Positions 34,090-44,190 are shown, counted from the stretch's first letter. The stretch: 64,000 nucleotides of DNA from Pseudorhodobacter wandonensis (GCF_001202035.1 NZ_LGHT01000041.1:1-64000); one strand, 5' to 3'. The notes: generated from the sequence alone by a model not told the origin. Numbers and translations: made by a program.

Positions 34090-34489
34090 ATCCATTTTCC
34101 CCATCGCCCAAATCAAAGCAATTTATATATTTTCGACCGGCATCCAATGCCAAGGTCACGGCGTCTTCGACGGCCAGCTGCCGCGATTTGGCAAGCTTTA
34201 TCAACAGCGGAAGATTGGCACCAAACAGAATGCGGCGATTGCGCCCGCAACAGGCCATAAGCGACAGATTCGAGGGCGAACCACCAAACATATCGGTGAC
34301 GACGACAACGCCGCCGCCGGTATCAACCTTGTCGGCGGCATCGCAAATCTCGGTTTGTTTGGCGGCGCGATCATGATCTTCTTCAATCGCCACGGCGATC
34401 ATGTCTTGTTGCTTGCCGACGACATGTTCAACCGCCGCAAGATATTCGCGCGCCAGCCCCCCATGGGCCACTATGACAATTCCGATCAC
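34070..34489 (-). CDS. PTS EIIA component, mannose family (regulatory)
   Basis: A 139-residue stand-alone EIIA-Man domain. It starts MIGIVIVAHGGLAREYLAAV; the phosphorylated His is in AHGG. It has VVVTDMFGGSPSNLSLMA and GANLPLLIKLA. The start is GTG. No mannose permease (IIB, IIC, IID) is nearby, so this is the alphaproteobacterial signalling EIIA that couples PTS phosphorylation state to HprK and ChvGI rather than sugar uptake. It starts 6 nt after rapZ and overlaps ptsH by about 20 nt. Confidence 0.95.
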   Translation of the reverse strand: MIGIVIVAHGGLAREYLAAVEHVVGKQQDMIAVAIEEDHDRAAKQTEICDAADKVDTGGGVVVVTDMFGGSPSNLSLMACCGRNRRILFGANLPLLIKLAKSRQLAVEDAVTLALDAGRKYINCFDLGDGENGYDRTTP

Positions 34490-34495
34490 CCTAGA

Positions 34496-35401
34496 TCACC
34501 CAGCCCCGTTTGTGGGCAGCACAGCCGCCTTACGTTCCATTTCCCGATGTCGTTTTGCCACCAGCCAACCAACCTCTGCAAGCCGGCGCGCAATAAGTTC
34601 CGTAACGGCAACTGAACGGTGTTGCCCTCCGGTACACCCAAAGCCGATCGCGAGATGGGTTTTCCCCTCATCCAGCTGTGCAGGCAGCAGAAACAGAATC
34701 AGATCCGTGACCTTGGCAAGAAATTCGTCAAAACGCGGGTCGGCGGCGATATAGTCAACCACTGCCGCGTCGCGGCCGTCTAAACTGCGCAATGCGGCAT
34801 CCCAATGCGGGTTGCGCAAAAAGCGGCAATCAAAAACCATATCAATCCCGCGCGGCACGCCGCGTTTGTAGGAAAAAGACTGCAGCGAGACCGCAAGTTT
34901 CGCGTCTTGCGCCGTTCCAAACCACTGTGCGATTTCGGCGCGCAGGTCATGCGGCGACATTTCGGTCGTCTCGATCAGGTGATCCGCCCGCACTTTGATC
35001 GGCGCCAGCAGGTCCACCTCACGCGCGATGCCGATGATGGGCGTGCCATCAGGGGCCAAAGGATGCCTGCGGCGGGTTTGTGAAAAGCGTCGGATCAGCT
35101 CATCCTCGGCGCAATCAAGGTAGATCACGTTCAGCGAGATATGCGGGTTGACGGTAAGGCCGTCGATCAGCTCGATCAAAGCCGTGGCGTTGAAATCCCG
35201 ATTGCGCGCATCAAGGCCCAAGGCAATCGGGCGGCCCAGATTGTCGCCTTCGATCAGGCGCGGCACCAGCGACAAGGGGATGTTGTCGATTACCTCATAC
35301 CCCATATCTTCGAGCGCGTTGATCGCAGTGCTGCGCCCCGCCCCAGACGGGCCGGTTACCAGTACCACCCGATGCTCGAATATCTGATTGGCATTCGTCA
35401 T
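34496..35401 (-). CDS. rapZ: RapZ/YvcJ-family nucleotide-binding protein
   Basis: In E. coli RapZ is an RNA-binding adaptor that directs GlmZ decay by RNase E; the alphaproteobacterial role is unclear. The 301-residue protein has Walker [12 protein letters not shown] (residues 17-27) and [11 protein letters not shown]. The C-terminal domain has [20 protein letters not shown], the family signature. It follows hprK after 9 nt. Confidence 0.97.
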   Translation of the reverse strand: MTNANQIFEHRVVLVTGPSGAGRSTAINALEDMGYEVIDNIPLSLVPRLIEGDNLGRPIALGLDARNRDFNATALIELIDGLTVNPHISLNVIYLDCAEDELIRRFSQTRRRHPLAPDGTPIIGIAREVDLLAPIKVRADHLIETTEMSPHDLRAEIAQWFGTAQDAKLAVSLQSFSYKRGVPRGIDMVFDCRFLRNPHWDAALRSLDGRDAAVVDYIAADPRFDEFLAKVTDLILFLLPAQLDEGKTHLAIGFGCTGGQHRSVAVTELIARRLAEVGWLVAKRHREMERKAAVLPTNGAG

Positions 35402-35410
35402 GTCTATCTG

Positions 35411-35836
35411 TCAGTCCACCCGTTTTGCGCGCAGGTATTGTAGTATACCGAATGGAAAGTGGCGGGATGTGGAGCCGAATACAAGGTCAATCGGCACCCC
35501 CAGCAGATCAACTTGCCGTTTTGGCGGCAGCCGGTCGGTTTCCGTCTGGCCAAGATCGACGATCAGGGCGACGGGTGCGAAAGGCTGTGACGTGGCCGCC
35601 AGAATGCCAATGCCGCGCGCCTCGATCTTGCCAGCGATTTCGGGGGGGCAGCTTGCGATCACGTCCCGCCCCTGCCGTGCAAGATGCGCTTGGTCATCGG
35701 CCACCAGAACGGCACCATAGGCCATAAGTTCCAGCGCCAGCGCCGATTTTCCAGCCCCTGACGGTCCAAGAATTAGCACCCCGCGCCCATCAAGCGCAAC
35801 ACAGGTGGCGTGGACAGTTTGCGGCGGAACAGTCAT
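35411..35836 (-). CDS. hprK: HPr kinase/phosphorylase, short alphaproteobacterial form
   Basis: HprK phosphorylates the regulatory Ser of HPr. This 141-residue version consists only of the C-terminal kinase domain, as usual in alphaproteobacteria; the N-terminal domain of Firmicutes enzymes (about 310 residues) is absent. Walker A is GPSGAGKSALALEL (residues about 24-37), and the HprK signature is KIEARGIGIL. The start at 35836 (MTVPPQTVHATCVAL) fits family length. It follows chvG after 31 nt. Confidence 0.94.
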   Translation of the reverse strand: MTVPPQTVHATCVALDGRGVLILGPSGAGKSALALELMAYGAVLVADDQAHLARQGRDVIASCPPEIAGKIEARGIGILAATSQPFAPVALIVDLGQTETDRLPPKRQVDLLGVPIDLVFGSTSRHFPFGILQYLRAKRVD

Positions 35837-35867
35837 CGCCGCCTCTGCCAAGTTTGGGCTTTGCAAC

Positions 35868-37598
35868 TCAGATCGGCAAGCCGACGACAAATCGGGCGCC
35901 CAGAGGTTCAGAGGTGGCATCCGCCGAGGTCGGATGAATGTTCTCGGCCCAGATCACGCCGCCATGCGCCTCGACGATTTGTTTGGAAATGGCCAAGCCC
36001 AGACCCGAATGGTCGCCAAATTGCGCCACGGGACGTTCGGAGTAAAAGCGTTTGAACACCTTTGTCAGCGCCTGTTCAGGAATGCCGGGGCCTGTATCTT
36101 CGACGACGACAAGAACGCGGTTTTCACGCCGCCGCGCCCAGACCCGCACGGCATCGCCTTTTTCACAGAATGAAACCGCGTTGGAAATAAGGTTCACAAA
36201 AACCTGCGCCAGACGGCCTTCGAGCCCGGAAATCACGATTGGCTCTTCTGGCAAATCGATAATGAAATCAACGCCTTTCAGCTTGGCCTGTTCGCCAAGA
36301 TAGTCGGACAGATTTCGCAGTGTTTTGACAAGGTTGAACTCTTCTTCCTCTTCTTTCACCAGCTCGCTATCAAGCCGTGAAGCGTTGGAAATATCGCTGA
36401 CCAAACGGTCGAGCCTGCGCACGTCATGTTCAATCACATCAAGCAGTTTCTCGCGTTGGTCATCACGTTTTGCGACCCGCATCGTGCCGACAGCCGAGCG
36501 GAGGCTGGCAAGCGGGTTCTTGATTTCATGGCTGACATCGGCGGCAAATTGTTCATTCGCGTCGATCCGGTCATACAGAGCCGCAACCATGCCGCGCATA
36601 GCCACCGACAGGCGGCCAATTTCATCAGGGCGCGCGGCCAGATCGGGGATGCGAACGCGGCCCGGGGCCATTTTGCGGGCATCGCGGTCACGGCCAAGTT
36701 CAGCCGCGGCGGCCAGATCGGACAAGGGGTTGGCGATGGTCGAGGCCAGAACGAGGCTGAGGCCGATAGAAACCAGCAAAGCGATGACGAACATTTGCAA
36801 AACCTGCTCGCGCTCATGCCGGACAAGGCGATCAATCTCACCCTCGGCCGAAGTCAGGGCAACCACGCCGATAACTTCGCCCGCGCTCCAGATCGGGGTG
36901 GCAACAGAAAACAGGGTGCCACCGGCCGAATCTTTGGCCATGTTGGAACTGGTCGTGCCTGCCAGAGCTGACTGGAAACCGCTAAGCGCAAGGCTTTCGG
37001 AATTTACTTTGACCTGGCCCGGGTTAGAGCTCGAGAGCGCACCGGAAACCAGCTCCCATACAGAATTCAACAGATCGGTGATGATGGTTGATTGCGCCTC
37101 AGACCCGCCTTGCGAAACGGGGCGGGCTTTGCCTTCTTGCGCGGCAATCACCTTGCCGGTTTTATCAAACACAAACGCATTGACGCCCGGCCCGATGGTC
37201 ACGGCGCCAAGCGTTCTTTCAACGTCAATCCCCGCTGGTTCATTCAGCCAAGCAGCCGCAAGATCGGGAAGCTGGGCCTCAAACACGTCGGCAACCAGCT
37301 CGGCCTCGGTCACCAAGCCTTGCTCACGCTGGGTGACCAGACTGTCGCGAAACGGATTCATGAACAGCACGCCGGCGACCAGGGTAAACAGGGCCAACAT
37401 GTTGAAAATGATGATCCGTCTGGCCAAAGGCGATTTGTTCAGCGCAACAATGCCACGCCGCCCGCGCGAACCGCGCAGTTCCGGTTCGATCAGATCTTCG
37501 GGTGCTGTCCAATCCTCGCCCAGCAGCACATCGCCGTTATTGCGGCTTTTGGCTGGCTTGCGGGTCATGGCATGTTTGATCTGAGGCGCGGTGGTCAT
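35868..37598 (-). CDS. chvG: Sensor histidine kinase ChvG
   Basis: The membrane sensor of the ChvG-ChvI (ExoS-ChvI) system responds to envelope stress and acidity. The 576-residue protein has a first transmembrane helix at residues about 61-80 (IIIFNMLALFTLVAGVLF) and a periplasmic sensor of about 190 residues. A second helix follows near 270-290 (MFVIALLVSIGLSLVLA), then HAMP. The H-box is FAADVSHEIKNPLASL with the phosphorylated His, then N-box NLISNAVSF and G-box DTGPGIPE. It begins 9 nt after chvI. Confidence 0.96.
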   Translation of the reverse strand: MTTAPQIKHAMTRKPAKSRNNGDVLLGEDWTAPEDLIEPELRGSRGRRGIVALNKSPLARRIIIFNMLALFTLVAGVLFMNPFRDSLVTQREQGLVTEAELVADVFEAQLPDLAAAWLNEPAGIDVERTLGAVTIGPGVNAFVFDKTGKVIAAQEGKARPVSQGGSEAQSTIITDLLNSVWELVSGALSSSNPGQVKVNSESLALSGFQSALAGTTSSNMAKDSAGGTLFSVATPIWSAGEVIGVVALTSAEGEIDRLVRHEREQVLQMFVIALLVSIGLSLVLASTIANPLSDLAAAAELGRDRDARKMAPGRVRIPDLAARPDEIGRLSVAMRGMVAALYDRIDANEQFAADVSHEIKNPLASLRSAVGTMRVAKRDDQREKLLDVIEHDVRRLDRLVSDISNASRLDSELVKEEEEEFNLVKTLRNLSDYLGEQAKLKGVDFIIDLPEEPIVISGLEGRLAQVFVNLISNAVSFCEKGDAVRVWARRRENRVLVVVEDTGPGIPEQALTKVFKRFYSERPVAQFGDHSGLGLAISKQIVEAHGGVIWAENIHPTSADATSEPLGARFVVGLPI

Positions 37599-37607
37599 AG
37601 CGACGCG

Positions 37608-38309
37608 TCACTCTTCATTATAGCGATAGCCGATGCCATACAGCGTTTCGATAGCCGAAAAGTTGTCATCTGCTGTGCGCATTTTCTTGCGCAGGCGCTT
37701 GATGTGGCTGTCGATCGTGCGGTCATCCACATAGACCTGATCGTCATAGGCCACATCCATCAACTGGTCGCGGCTTTTTACGAAACCCGGACGCTGTGCA
37801 AGCGCCTGAAGCAGCAAAAACTCGGTCACTGTTAACGAGACGTCGTTGCCCTTCCATGCCACAGCATGGCGCAAAGGGTCCATCCGCAGATGGCCGCGTT
37901 CCATGACCTTGGTTTCTTCGGTAACGGCCACTTCTTCGGTAGAAATCGCCTCTTGGCGGCGCAACAGCGCGCGGATGCGTTCGACCAGAAGACGCTGCGA
38001 AAACGGCTTTTTCACATAGTCATCGGCACCCATCCGCAGGCCCAGAACTTCGTCAATCTCATCATCTTTGGACGTCAGGAAAATGATCGGCATCGCCGTT
38101 TTCTGGCGCAGACGCTGCAACAGGTCCATGCCATCCATGCGCGGCATCTTTATATCCAGCACGGCCATATCGGGCAGGCGGCGGTTGAACGCATCCAGTG
38201 CCGACTGGCCGTCATTATACGTTTCAACTTCGAAACCCTCTGCCTCCAGAGTCATAGAAACAGACGTCAGAATGTTTCTGTCGTCGTCTACAAGGGCAAT
38301 CCTTGACAT
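37608..38309 (-). CDS. chvI: Response regulator ChvI
   Basis: An OmpR-type regulator of 233 residues. The receiver domain starts [19 protein letters not shown] with the acidic pocket and phospho-acceptor Asp in [13 protein letters not shown], then FLTSKDDE and KKPFS. The C-terminal winged helix has [15 protein letters not shown] and [16 protein letters not shown]. The start at 38309 matches the family; an ATG at 38333 is poorly placed. It leads the cluster to ptsH and is divergent from pckA, as in Agrobacterium and Sinorhizobium. Confidence 0.97.
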   Translation of the reverse strand: MSRIALVDDDRNILTSVSMTLEAEGFEVETYNDGQSALDAFNRRLPDMAVLDIKMPRMDGMDLLQRLRQKTAMPIIFLTSKDDEIDEVLGLRMGADDYVKKPFSQRLLVERIRALLRRQEAISTEEVAVTEETKVMERGHLRMDPLRHAVAWKGNDVSLTVTEFLLLQALAQRPGFVKSRDQLMDVAYDDQVYVDDRTIDSHIKRLRKKMRTADDNFSAIETLYGIGYRYNEE

Positions 38310-38711
38310 GGGTGTTTTCCCTATACTGCTCATTTATTTTTTCCATATTTGCACTTTTTTGGGCCAAAGAATCAACTGCAATCTGCGAATCACCTGTCAA
38401 GACGCCTTAAGTTGACAACAAAAAACCAAATGAATGACTAATTTGCCGCAGTCGTGTCACATTCGGACCAGGTTAGCGCCACGCAAAAGTTGCCGTTGCG
38501 TCACCGCAAGGTGACCAATTGCAAATTGGTTGCGCTAACCTTTGAATGGTTGCGCTAACTGTGCCAAAGCGACCTATTCCAAACCTAAAACGCCGTGCTA
38601 TAGCCGAATTGTCGGCCTCGGCTCCGGGGGCGATCAGAGTGCGGTTGAGGGCTGCACCCTGCACAATAACCCAAAACTTGTCGTATAATCGGCATCGGGA
38701 GCTGGCACGAG
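38310..38711. other. 402-bp divergent control region between chvI and pckA
   Basis: It holds no gene. TTGACA hexamers are present on both strands: plus 38412-38417 with TGACTA 17 nt later, and minus 38395-38400 without a good -10. Tandem operator-like repeats lie at 38528-38560, and a related half site, GGTTAGCGC, in opposite orientation lies at 38471-38479. An inverted repeat ACCAATT-GC-AAATTGGT spans 38514-38531. Confidence 0.6.
38528..38560 (+). promoter_or_regulatory. Tandem operator-like repeats upstream of pckA
   Basis: GGTTGCGCTAACC (38528-38540) and GGTTGCGCTAACT (38548-38560) are 13-bp near-palindromes spaced exactly 20 bp apart, two helical turns. The GGTT-N5-AACC symmetry with a central CG resembles LacI-family operators. 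In Sinorhizobium a LacI-type protein, PckR, controls pckA; whether this is its equivalent site is inference. The pckA start lies 151 nt downstream. Confidence 0.55.
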
Positions 38712-40307
38712 ATGAATACAGGACGCGTTAACCCAGGCCACAAGCTTGAAGATCAGGGCATTACCGGGCTGGGAACAGTTCACTATAACCTGATTGAACC
38801 CGCATTGATTCAGGCCGCGATTGCAGGCGGCGAAGGTCGGTTGGGAATTGGCGGTGCATTTCTCGTATCGACCGGGCAGTTTACCGGCCGTTCGCCCAAA
38901 GACAAATTTGTTGTCCGCACCCCGTCGGTTGAAAACTCGATCTGGTGGGAAAACAACGCACCGATGGCCCCCGCAGCGTTTGATCTGCTGCGTGCCGATA
39001 TGCTGGAGCATATGAAGGGCCGCGACTATCATGTGCAGGATTTATACGCCGGCGCCGACCCTGTACACCGTTTGGATGTGCGCGTGGTGGCCGAGCTGGC
39101 ATGGCACGGGCTGTTTATCCGCCACTTGCTGCGCCGCCCCGAGCGGGCCGAGCTGGACAGTTTTGTGCCGGAATGGACGATCATCAACTGCCCGAGCTTT
39201 AAGGCCGACCCTGCGCGCCATGGGTGCCGCACGGAAACCGTGATCGCGATGAACTTTGACAGCAAAGAGATTCTGATCGCCAACACCGAATATGCAGGCG
39301 AGAACAAGAAATCTGTATTCACCTTGCTGAACTATCTGCTGCCCGAAAAAGGTGTGATGGCGATGCATTGCTCGGCCAACCACGCGGTGGATGACCCCGA
39401 AGATGCGGCTGTGTTTTTCGGCCTGTCGGGGACCGGCAAAACCACGCTATCAGCCGACCCTGCCCGCACGCTGATTGGTGATGACGAGCATGGCTGGTCG
39501 GACAAAGGCACCTTTAACTTTGAAGGTGGCTGCTATGCCAAGACCATCAACCTGAGTGCCGAGGCCGAGCCGGAAATTTACGCCACGACCAGCCGCTTTG
39601 GCACCGTGATCGAGAACATGGTGTACGACCCCGAGACGCTTGAGCTGGACTTTGAAGATGACAGCCTGACCGCCAACATGCGCTGCGCCTATCCGTTGGA
39701 AGCGATTTCAAATGCTTCGGAAACGGGGTTGGGCGGGCATCCGAAAAACATCATCATGCTGACCTGTGATGCGTTTGGTGTGTTGCCCCCGATTGCCAAG
39801 CTGACGCCGGCGCAGGCCATGTATCACTTCCTGTCGGGCTTTACCTCGAAAGTGGCCGGGACAGAGCGTGGCGTGACCGAGCCGACACCGACATTTTCGA
39901 CTTGCTTTGGTGCGCCCTTTATGCCGCGCCGCCCCGAGGTCTATGGCAAGTTGTTGCAAGCCCAGATCGCCAATCATGGTGCGACCTGCTGGTTGGTCAA
40001 CACCGGCTGGACAGGTGGGGCCTATGGCACAGGGTCGCGTATGCCGATCCGGGCAACGCGGGCGCTGTTGACAGCGGCACTGGATGGGTCGCTGGCAAAA
40101 GGCAAGTTCCGCCGCGATCCGAACTTTGGGTTCGAAGTGCCGGAAGCCGCCGAAGGTGTGGCCGATGTGTTGCTGGACCCGCGCCGGACCTGGGCAGACG
40201 GGGCGGCCTATGACGCGCAGGCGGCCAAGCTGGTACAGATGTTTGCCGATAACTTTGGCCAATATGTGCCATTCATCGACGAAGACGTGAAAGCTGCGGC
40301 AATCTGA
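38712..40307 (+). CDS. pckA: Phosphoenolpyruvate carboxykinase (ATP)
   Basis: The gluconeogenic enzyme converts oxaloacetate and ATP to PEP and CO2. The 531-residue protein has the PEPCK P-loop [14 protein letters not shown] (residues about 236-249), the metal-site region [20 protein letters not shown], and [13 protein letters not shown] near the N-terminus that binds oxaloacetate. Its position opposite chvI and downstream of the tandem operators fits catabolic and ChvGI control known in related bacteria. Confidence 0.98.
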   Translation: MNTGRVNPGHKLEDQGITGLGTVHYNLIEPALIQAAIAGGEGRLGIGGAFLVSTGQFTGRSPKDKFVVRTPSVENSIWWENNAPMAPAAFDLLRADMLEHMKGRDYHVQDLYAGADPVHRLDVRVVAELAWHGLFIRHLLRRPERAELDSFVPEWTIINCPSFKADPARHGCRTETVIAMNFDSKEILIANTEYAGENKKSVFTLLNYLLPEKGVMAMHCSANHAVDDPEDAAVFFGLSGTGKTTLSADPARTLIGDDEHGWSDKGTFNFEGGCYAKTINLSAEAEPEIYATTSRFGTVIENMVYDPETLELDFEDDSLTANMRCAYPLEAISNASETGLGGHPKNIIMLTCDAFGVLPPIAKLTPAQAMYHFLSGFTSKVAGTERGVTEPTPTFSTCFGAPFMPRRPEVYGKLLQAQIANHGATCWLVNTGWTGGAYGTGSRMPIRATRALLTAALDGSLAKGKFRRDPNFGFEVPEAAEGVADVLLDPRRTWADGAAYDAQAAKLVQMFADNFGQYVPFIDEDVKAAAI

Positions 40308-40313
40308 TTTTGG

Positions 40314-40335
40314 CGGGGGGCTTTGCGGCCCCCCG
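40314..40335. terminator. Terminator hairpin between pckA and TauE/SafE gene
   Basis: Stem CGGGGGGC/GCCCCCCG with a 6-nt loop (TTTGCG) sits between convergent genes. The arms are identical to those of the hairpin at 25135-25157. No long T-tract follows. Confidence 0.6.
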
Positions 40336-40343
40336 TTCATTGC

Positions 40344-41114
40344 CTATAGCCCGATGGCGCGGCGAACGAGGTTCAGCCCCGCCAGCACCAGCAAGACCTG
40401 CGTACAGCGGCGGAACAGCGCTTGATCCAACCGGTTGCCAACCTGCATCCCGATCGCCATTCCGGCAACGGCCGGTATGACCAGCACTGCCGAAAACGCC
40501 GTGCTGCTGGCTGTTAAGACGCCTGAGTTCAGATGCGCCGACAACAGCATCACCGAGCCAAGCAGAAAAATCATGCCTTGCACGCGCAGCATTTCGATTT
40601 TCTCAACGCCGACAGACATCAGATAGACGATCAGCGGCGGCCCCCAGACACCGGAAAGCCCGCCGTACAGCCCCGCAACGACCCCCAGCCCCCATTCCAC
40701 GCGGGTTTGATGTTCCAGCTTGATGGCAAGGGTGCGGCCCATCAGTTGCAGGGTGGCATAGGCCATGATCGGCACCCCAAGCATCAGCAAGAACATATCC
40801 TGCGGAATGTCGCGCACGAATTGCGCCGAAATCGCGATGAACAGCACTGTTGCCACCAGAAAGCGCCAGTATTTGCATGCCGATGCCCAGAACGCCGCAG
40901 GGCCTTGGCGAAAGGCTTGGCCAAAATTGGTGACCAGAGTAGGCAAGATCAGGCCCGACAGCGCAAGTTCGGGTGACAGGAATGAGGAAAACGCCGAGAT
41001 CATGATCATCGGCATGGCAAAACCGACCGTGCCTTTTACAAAACCCGCAAAAAGGGCAATGGCCATAGCAAACCAAAACAACGGCTCTGACAGCCCGGCC
41101 ATCACATATTCCAT
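40344..41114 (-). CDS. TauE/SafE-family (TSUP) sulfite/sulfonate exporter
   Basis: A 256-residue membrane protein with about eight hydrophobic segments. The family repeat motif appears twice: ALFAGFVKGTVGFAMPMIMI near the N-terminus and GVVAGLYGGLSGVWGPPLIV in the middle. Members export sulfite, sulfoacetate or other organic anions; the substrate is not predictable. AGGA has 8-nt spacing to the ATG. It is convergent with pckA. Confidence 0.9.
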   Translation of the reverse strand: MEYVMAGLSEPLFWFAMAIALFAGFVKGTVGFAMPMIMISAFSSFLSPELALSGLILPTLVTNFGQAFRQGPAAFWASACKYWRFLVATVLFIAISAQFVRDIPQDMFLLMLGVPIMAYATLQLMGRTLAIKLEHQTRVEWGLGVVAGLYGGLSGVWGPPLIVYLMSVGVEKIEMLRVQGMIFLLGSVMLLSAHLNSGVLTASSTAFSAVLVIPAVAGMAIGMQVGNRLDQALFRRCTQVLLVLAGLNLVRRAIGL

Positions 41115-41290
41115 AGGGTATTCCTTTTATTTCCTTGGCTATAAACGCATTTCGGGCGCACTGCAGCAAAAACCCTGGCGCGACATAATCGGTCGCATTG
41201 CGCCTAATTATTGAAATCTTGTTGCGCTGCGCCTGCAAAGGCTTTAAAACCTTCGCAAGTGCAGCAATTAGCCGAAAGAGGGATTTCGCC

Positions 41291-42961
41291 ATGGCCCATG
41301 ATGGACAGATTTTTGCCGAAACCGACAGCCCTATCCTGACTGATCTGTTGGGCCTGACCGAGGCAGTCTTGCCCGAGGTGACCGGCCTTTTTGAACAAGG
41401 GCGCGAGGCGCTGCGGGCTTTGGTGACCGTTGAGGGCAAGGTATCGAACCCCGCGATGGAGACGAACCAGTTTGGCGCGCATGTGCTTAGCTGGCTTGCC
41501 ACCTATTCGGAAAGCCTGACGCAAATGCACGCCTGGGCCAAACGCCTGACGCAGGCGGGCAGCTTTGGCGAAATGGAACGGCTGCTGCTGCAAATCGGTT
41601 TTGGCGAATATCTGGCGCAGATTTCGGGCGGGATTCCGATGTCGCAGGGTGAAATAGCGCGGCTTGCCGATTTGGGGCTGGCTTGGGTGCCCGGTGATGC
41701 GGCGGCGCGGTTGATCGCGTTTGGCAACACGCCTGCTGCGCGCACGCGGTTGGTCGCTTTGATGCAAGACAACCACGGCCGCGCGACCTTTGGCGCCAGC
41801 GGCTTGGACGAAGAGCTGGAAATGATCCGCGACCAGTTCCGCCGCTTTGCCGATGAGGAAGTGGTGCCGCACGCCCACGGCTGGCACATGCGGGATGAGC
41901 TGATCCCGATGGATATCATTGAAAAGCTGGCCGAAATGGGTGTGTTTGGCCTGACCATTCCCGAAGATCTGGGCGGTTTCGGGCTGTCCAAGGCGTCGAT
42001 GGTGGTGGTCAGCGAGGAACTTTCGCGCGGCTATATCGGCGTTGGGTCGCTTGCCACCCGGTCGGAAATTGCGGCCGAGCTGATCCTTTGTGGCGGCACT
42101 GATGCGCAGAAAGAGCAATGGTTGCCGAAACTGGCCAGCGGTGAGATTTTGCCGACAGCCGTGTTTACCGAGCCCAACACCGGCTCTGACCTTGGGTCTT
42201 TGCGCACGCGGGCGGTCAAGGATGGCGAGGATTGGAAGGTGACCGGCAACAAGACATGGATCACCCATGCCGCCCGCACCCAAGTGATGACCTTGCTGGC
42301 GCGGACCGACCCTGACACAAGCGATTACCGCGGGCTGAGCATGTTTCTGGCCGAAAAACAGCCCGGAACCGATGCTGTGCCCTTCCCTACCCCCGGCATG
42401 ACCGGCGGCGAGATTGAGGTGCTGGGCTATCGCGGCATGAAGGAATATGAACTGGCCTTTGACGGCTTTGCGGTAAAGGGCGAAAACCTGCTGGGCGGTG
42501 TGCCGGGCCAAGGGTTCAAGCAGTTGATGCAGACCTTCGAATCGGCACGCATCCAAACGGCGGCGCGGGCCATCGGCGTGGCGCAAAACGCGCTGGAAGT
42601 CGGGATGCAATATGCCATCGACCGCAAGCAATTCGGCAAATCGCTGATCGCCTTTCCCCGCGTGTCGGGCAAGCTGGCGATGATGGCGGTTGAGGTGATG
42701 ATCGCGCGGCAATTGACCTATTATTCCGCCTGGCAAAAAGACCACGACAAGCGTTGCGACCTTGAGGCAGGCATGGCCAAGCTGTTGGGTGCACGGGTCG
42801 CTTGGGCTGCCGCCGACAATGCGTTGCAAATTCATGGCGGCAACGGCTTTGCCCTAGAATATCAGATCAGCCGCATTCTGTGCGACGCGCGGATATTGAA
42901 CATCTTTGAAGGGGCCGCCGAAATTCAGGCGCAGGTGATCGCGCGGCGCTTGCTCGACTAG
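41291..42961 (+). CDS. mcd: Acyl-CoA dehydrogenase, probably (2S)-methylsuccinyl-CoA dehydrogenase
   Basis: A 556-residue flavoprotein with an N-terminal extension of about 165 residues before the acyl-CoA dehydrogenase core. That length is the mark of methylsuccinyl-CoA dehydrogenase of the ethylmalonyl-CoA pathway, which oxidises methylsuccinyl-CoA to mesaconyl-CoA. The core has EEVVPHAHGWHMRDELIPMD, MVVVSEELSRGYIGVGSLAT, FTEPNTGSDLGSLRT and a C-terminal IHGGNGFALEYQISRILCDA. The start at 41291 has GAGGG upstream. Electrons should pass to the ETF encoded at 30-32 kb. The general family is certain; the substrate is inferred. Confidence 0.85.
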   Translation: MAHDGQIFAETDSPILTDLLGLTEAVLPEVTGLFEQGREALRALVTVEGKVSNPAMETNQFGAHVLSWLATYSESLTQMHAWAKRLTQAGSFGEMERLLLQIGFGEYLAQISGGIPMSQGEIARLADLGLAWVPGDAAARLIAFGNTPAARTRLVALMQDNHGRATFGASGLDEELEMIRDQFRRFADEEVVPHAHGWHMRDELIPMDIIEKLAEMGVFGLTIPEDLGGFGLSKASMVVVSEELSRGYIGVGSLATRSEIAAELILCGGTDAQKEQWLPKLASGEILPTAVFTEPNTGSDLGSLRTRAVKDGEDWKVTGNKTWITHAARTQVMTLLARTDPDTSDYRGLSMFLAEKQPGTDAVPFPTPGMTGGEIEVLGYRGMKEYELAFDGFAVKGENLLGGVPGQGFKQLMQTFESARIQTAARAIGVAQNALEVGMQYAIDRKQFGKSLIAFPRVSGKLAMMAVEVMIARQLTYYSAWQKDHDKRCDLEAGMAKLLGARVAWAAADNALQIHGGNGFALEYQISRILCDARILNIFEGAAEIQAQVIARRLLD

Positions 42962-44190
42962 GTTTCATCCGGCAGCAGCCGCCCGTGTGAAGGCCGGCTG
43001 CTGCCCAAACGCGGGTGCAATTTCCCCGCCACCACCATGCAACCCACCATCGCCAGACCCGCCACGGCAAACACGCCGGACAGCGGCGCGACAAGTAAGA
43101 CAAGCCACGCCGTGCCGGGGGTCAGAATGCCCGAAACATCGCGAAAGCTTGAATAGATCGCCGCCATCTCGGTCCGCTCGGATGGTTTGACGGCCATCAG
43201 AAACGGCAAGCCGCCCACAACATCCAGCACCACAAGCATCACCGAGCCTGCCATCATCAAACCGACCGCGCCCCAAGGCAAAGGGGCCGCAAGCGCCGAG
43301 CCGATAAACGCCATGGCACATAGCGCAAATGCCCCCTGAACAGAACGGCGCACCGAAATTTTCGTGGCCACGCGCAGCATGAAGGGCGTGACAAACAAAA
43401 GCGCGTTTGACAGCGAAAGGGCAATACCGCCGACTTTGTCGCCCAAGCCGGACTCTATACAAAAGATCGGCAAGTAAACCACATAGACCCACCACCCGCA
43501 GGAGCGGATGACCGCAAACATCCAGCCCGCGATCAGCCTTGGCTGCGCCACGAACCGGCCAAAAAAGGCCAGCGGATTGGTTGCAGGGCGGCGGGCGCGG
43601 CTGATCTGTTTGCCATTGCCCAAACGCAAAACCCAAAAGGTGACCATCAGCGCAATCGCCAAAGCGCCAGCCGCCAAAAACGGCAGCGGCGCCCAAACCT
43701 CGCGCAGCCACACGCCAAGCAAAGGGCCAATCGCCCAAGGGGCCGCAGCAAAGACCATGTTCATCGACTGCGCCTTACCAAGATTGGACCGGTCGATATA
43801 GTCCAGCACATAGGCGTTAAAGCACACAAAGGTGGTCGCCGTTGCACCCGCATTGGCCATCAGCGCCAGCGGCACAGAAATCGTGCTGCCATGAACTGCA
43901 AGCGCCGCACCAAGGATATAAAGCAACGTGCCCATCGTATACATCCAGCGGCGCGGAATATAGCGCGTTCCCCAAGGCACCATCAGCCCCAGACACAGCG
44001 ATGCCAGCCCGGCAATGAAATAAACCTGGCTGACCGACTCGGCACTGCCCAAGGCATCATAAACCGTCAGCGGCATGGCCGAGATCAGCATCCCGCGCAC
44101 AGACGCATCCAACCCCGCCAGCAAGGCAAAGTGATGCACCTTGGGCACCGGGCTGTGGCGCAACAATATCGGAATATACTTGTTCGCCAT
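42958..44190 (-). CDS. MFS transporter
   Basis: A 410-residue major facilitator protein with about twelve hydrophobic segments; a typical inter-helix motif is GTRYIPRRWMYTMG after helix 2. No substrate motif is recognised. Its 3' end overlaps the convergent acyl-CoA dehydrogenase gene by 4 nt. A 125-nt gap separates it from recO. Confidence 0.88.
   Translation of the reverse strand: MANKYIPILLRHSPVPKVHHFALLAGLDASVRGMLISAMPLTVYDALGSAESVSQVYFIAGLASLCLGLMVPWGTRYIPRRWMYTMGTLLYILGAALAVHGSTISVPLALMANAGATATTFVCFNAYVLDYIDRSNLGKAQSMNMVFAAAPWAIGPLLGVWLREVWAPLPFLAAGALAIALMVTFWVLRLGNGKQISRARRPATNPLAFFGRFVAQPRLIAGWMFAVIRSCGWWVYVVYLPIFCIESGLGDKVGGIALSLSNALLFVTPFMLRVATKISVRRSVQGAFALCAMAFIGSALAAPLPWGAVGLMMAGSVMLVVLDVVGGLPFLMAVKPSERTEMAAIYSSFRDVSGILTPGTAWLVLLVAPLSGVFAVAGLAMVGCMVVAGKLHPRLGSSRPSHGRLLPDET

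Noticed and set aside
41204-42835. 543-codon open frame opposite the acyl-CoA dehydrogenase gene
   Set aside because: Antisense shadow; His/Arg-rich with no domain, while the plus-strand gene has clear family motifs.
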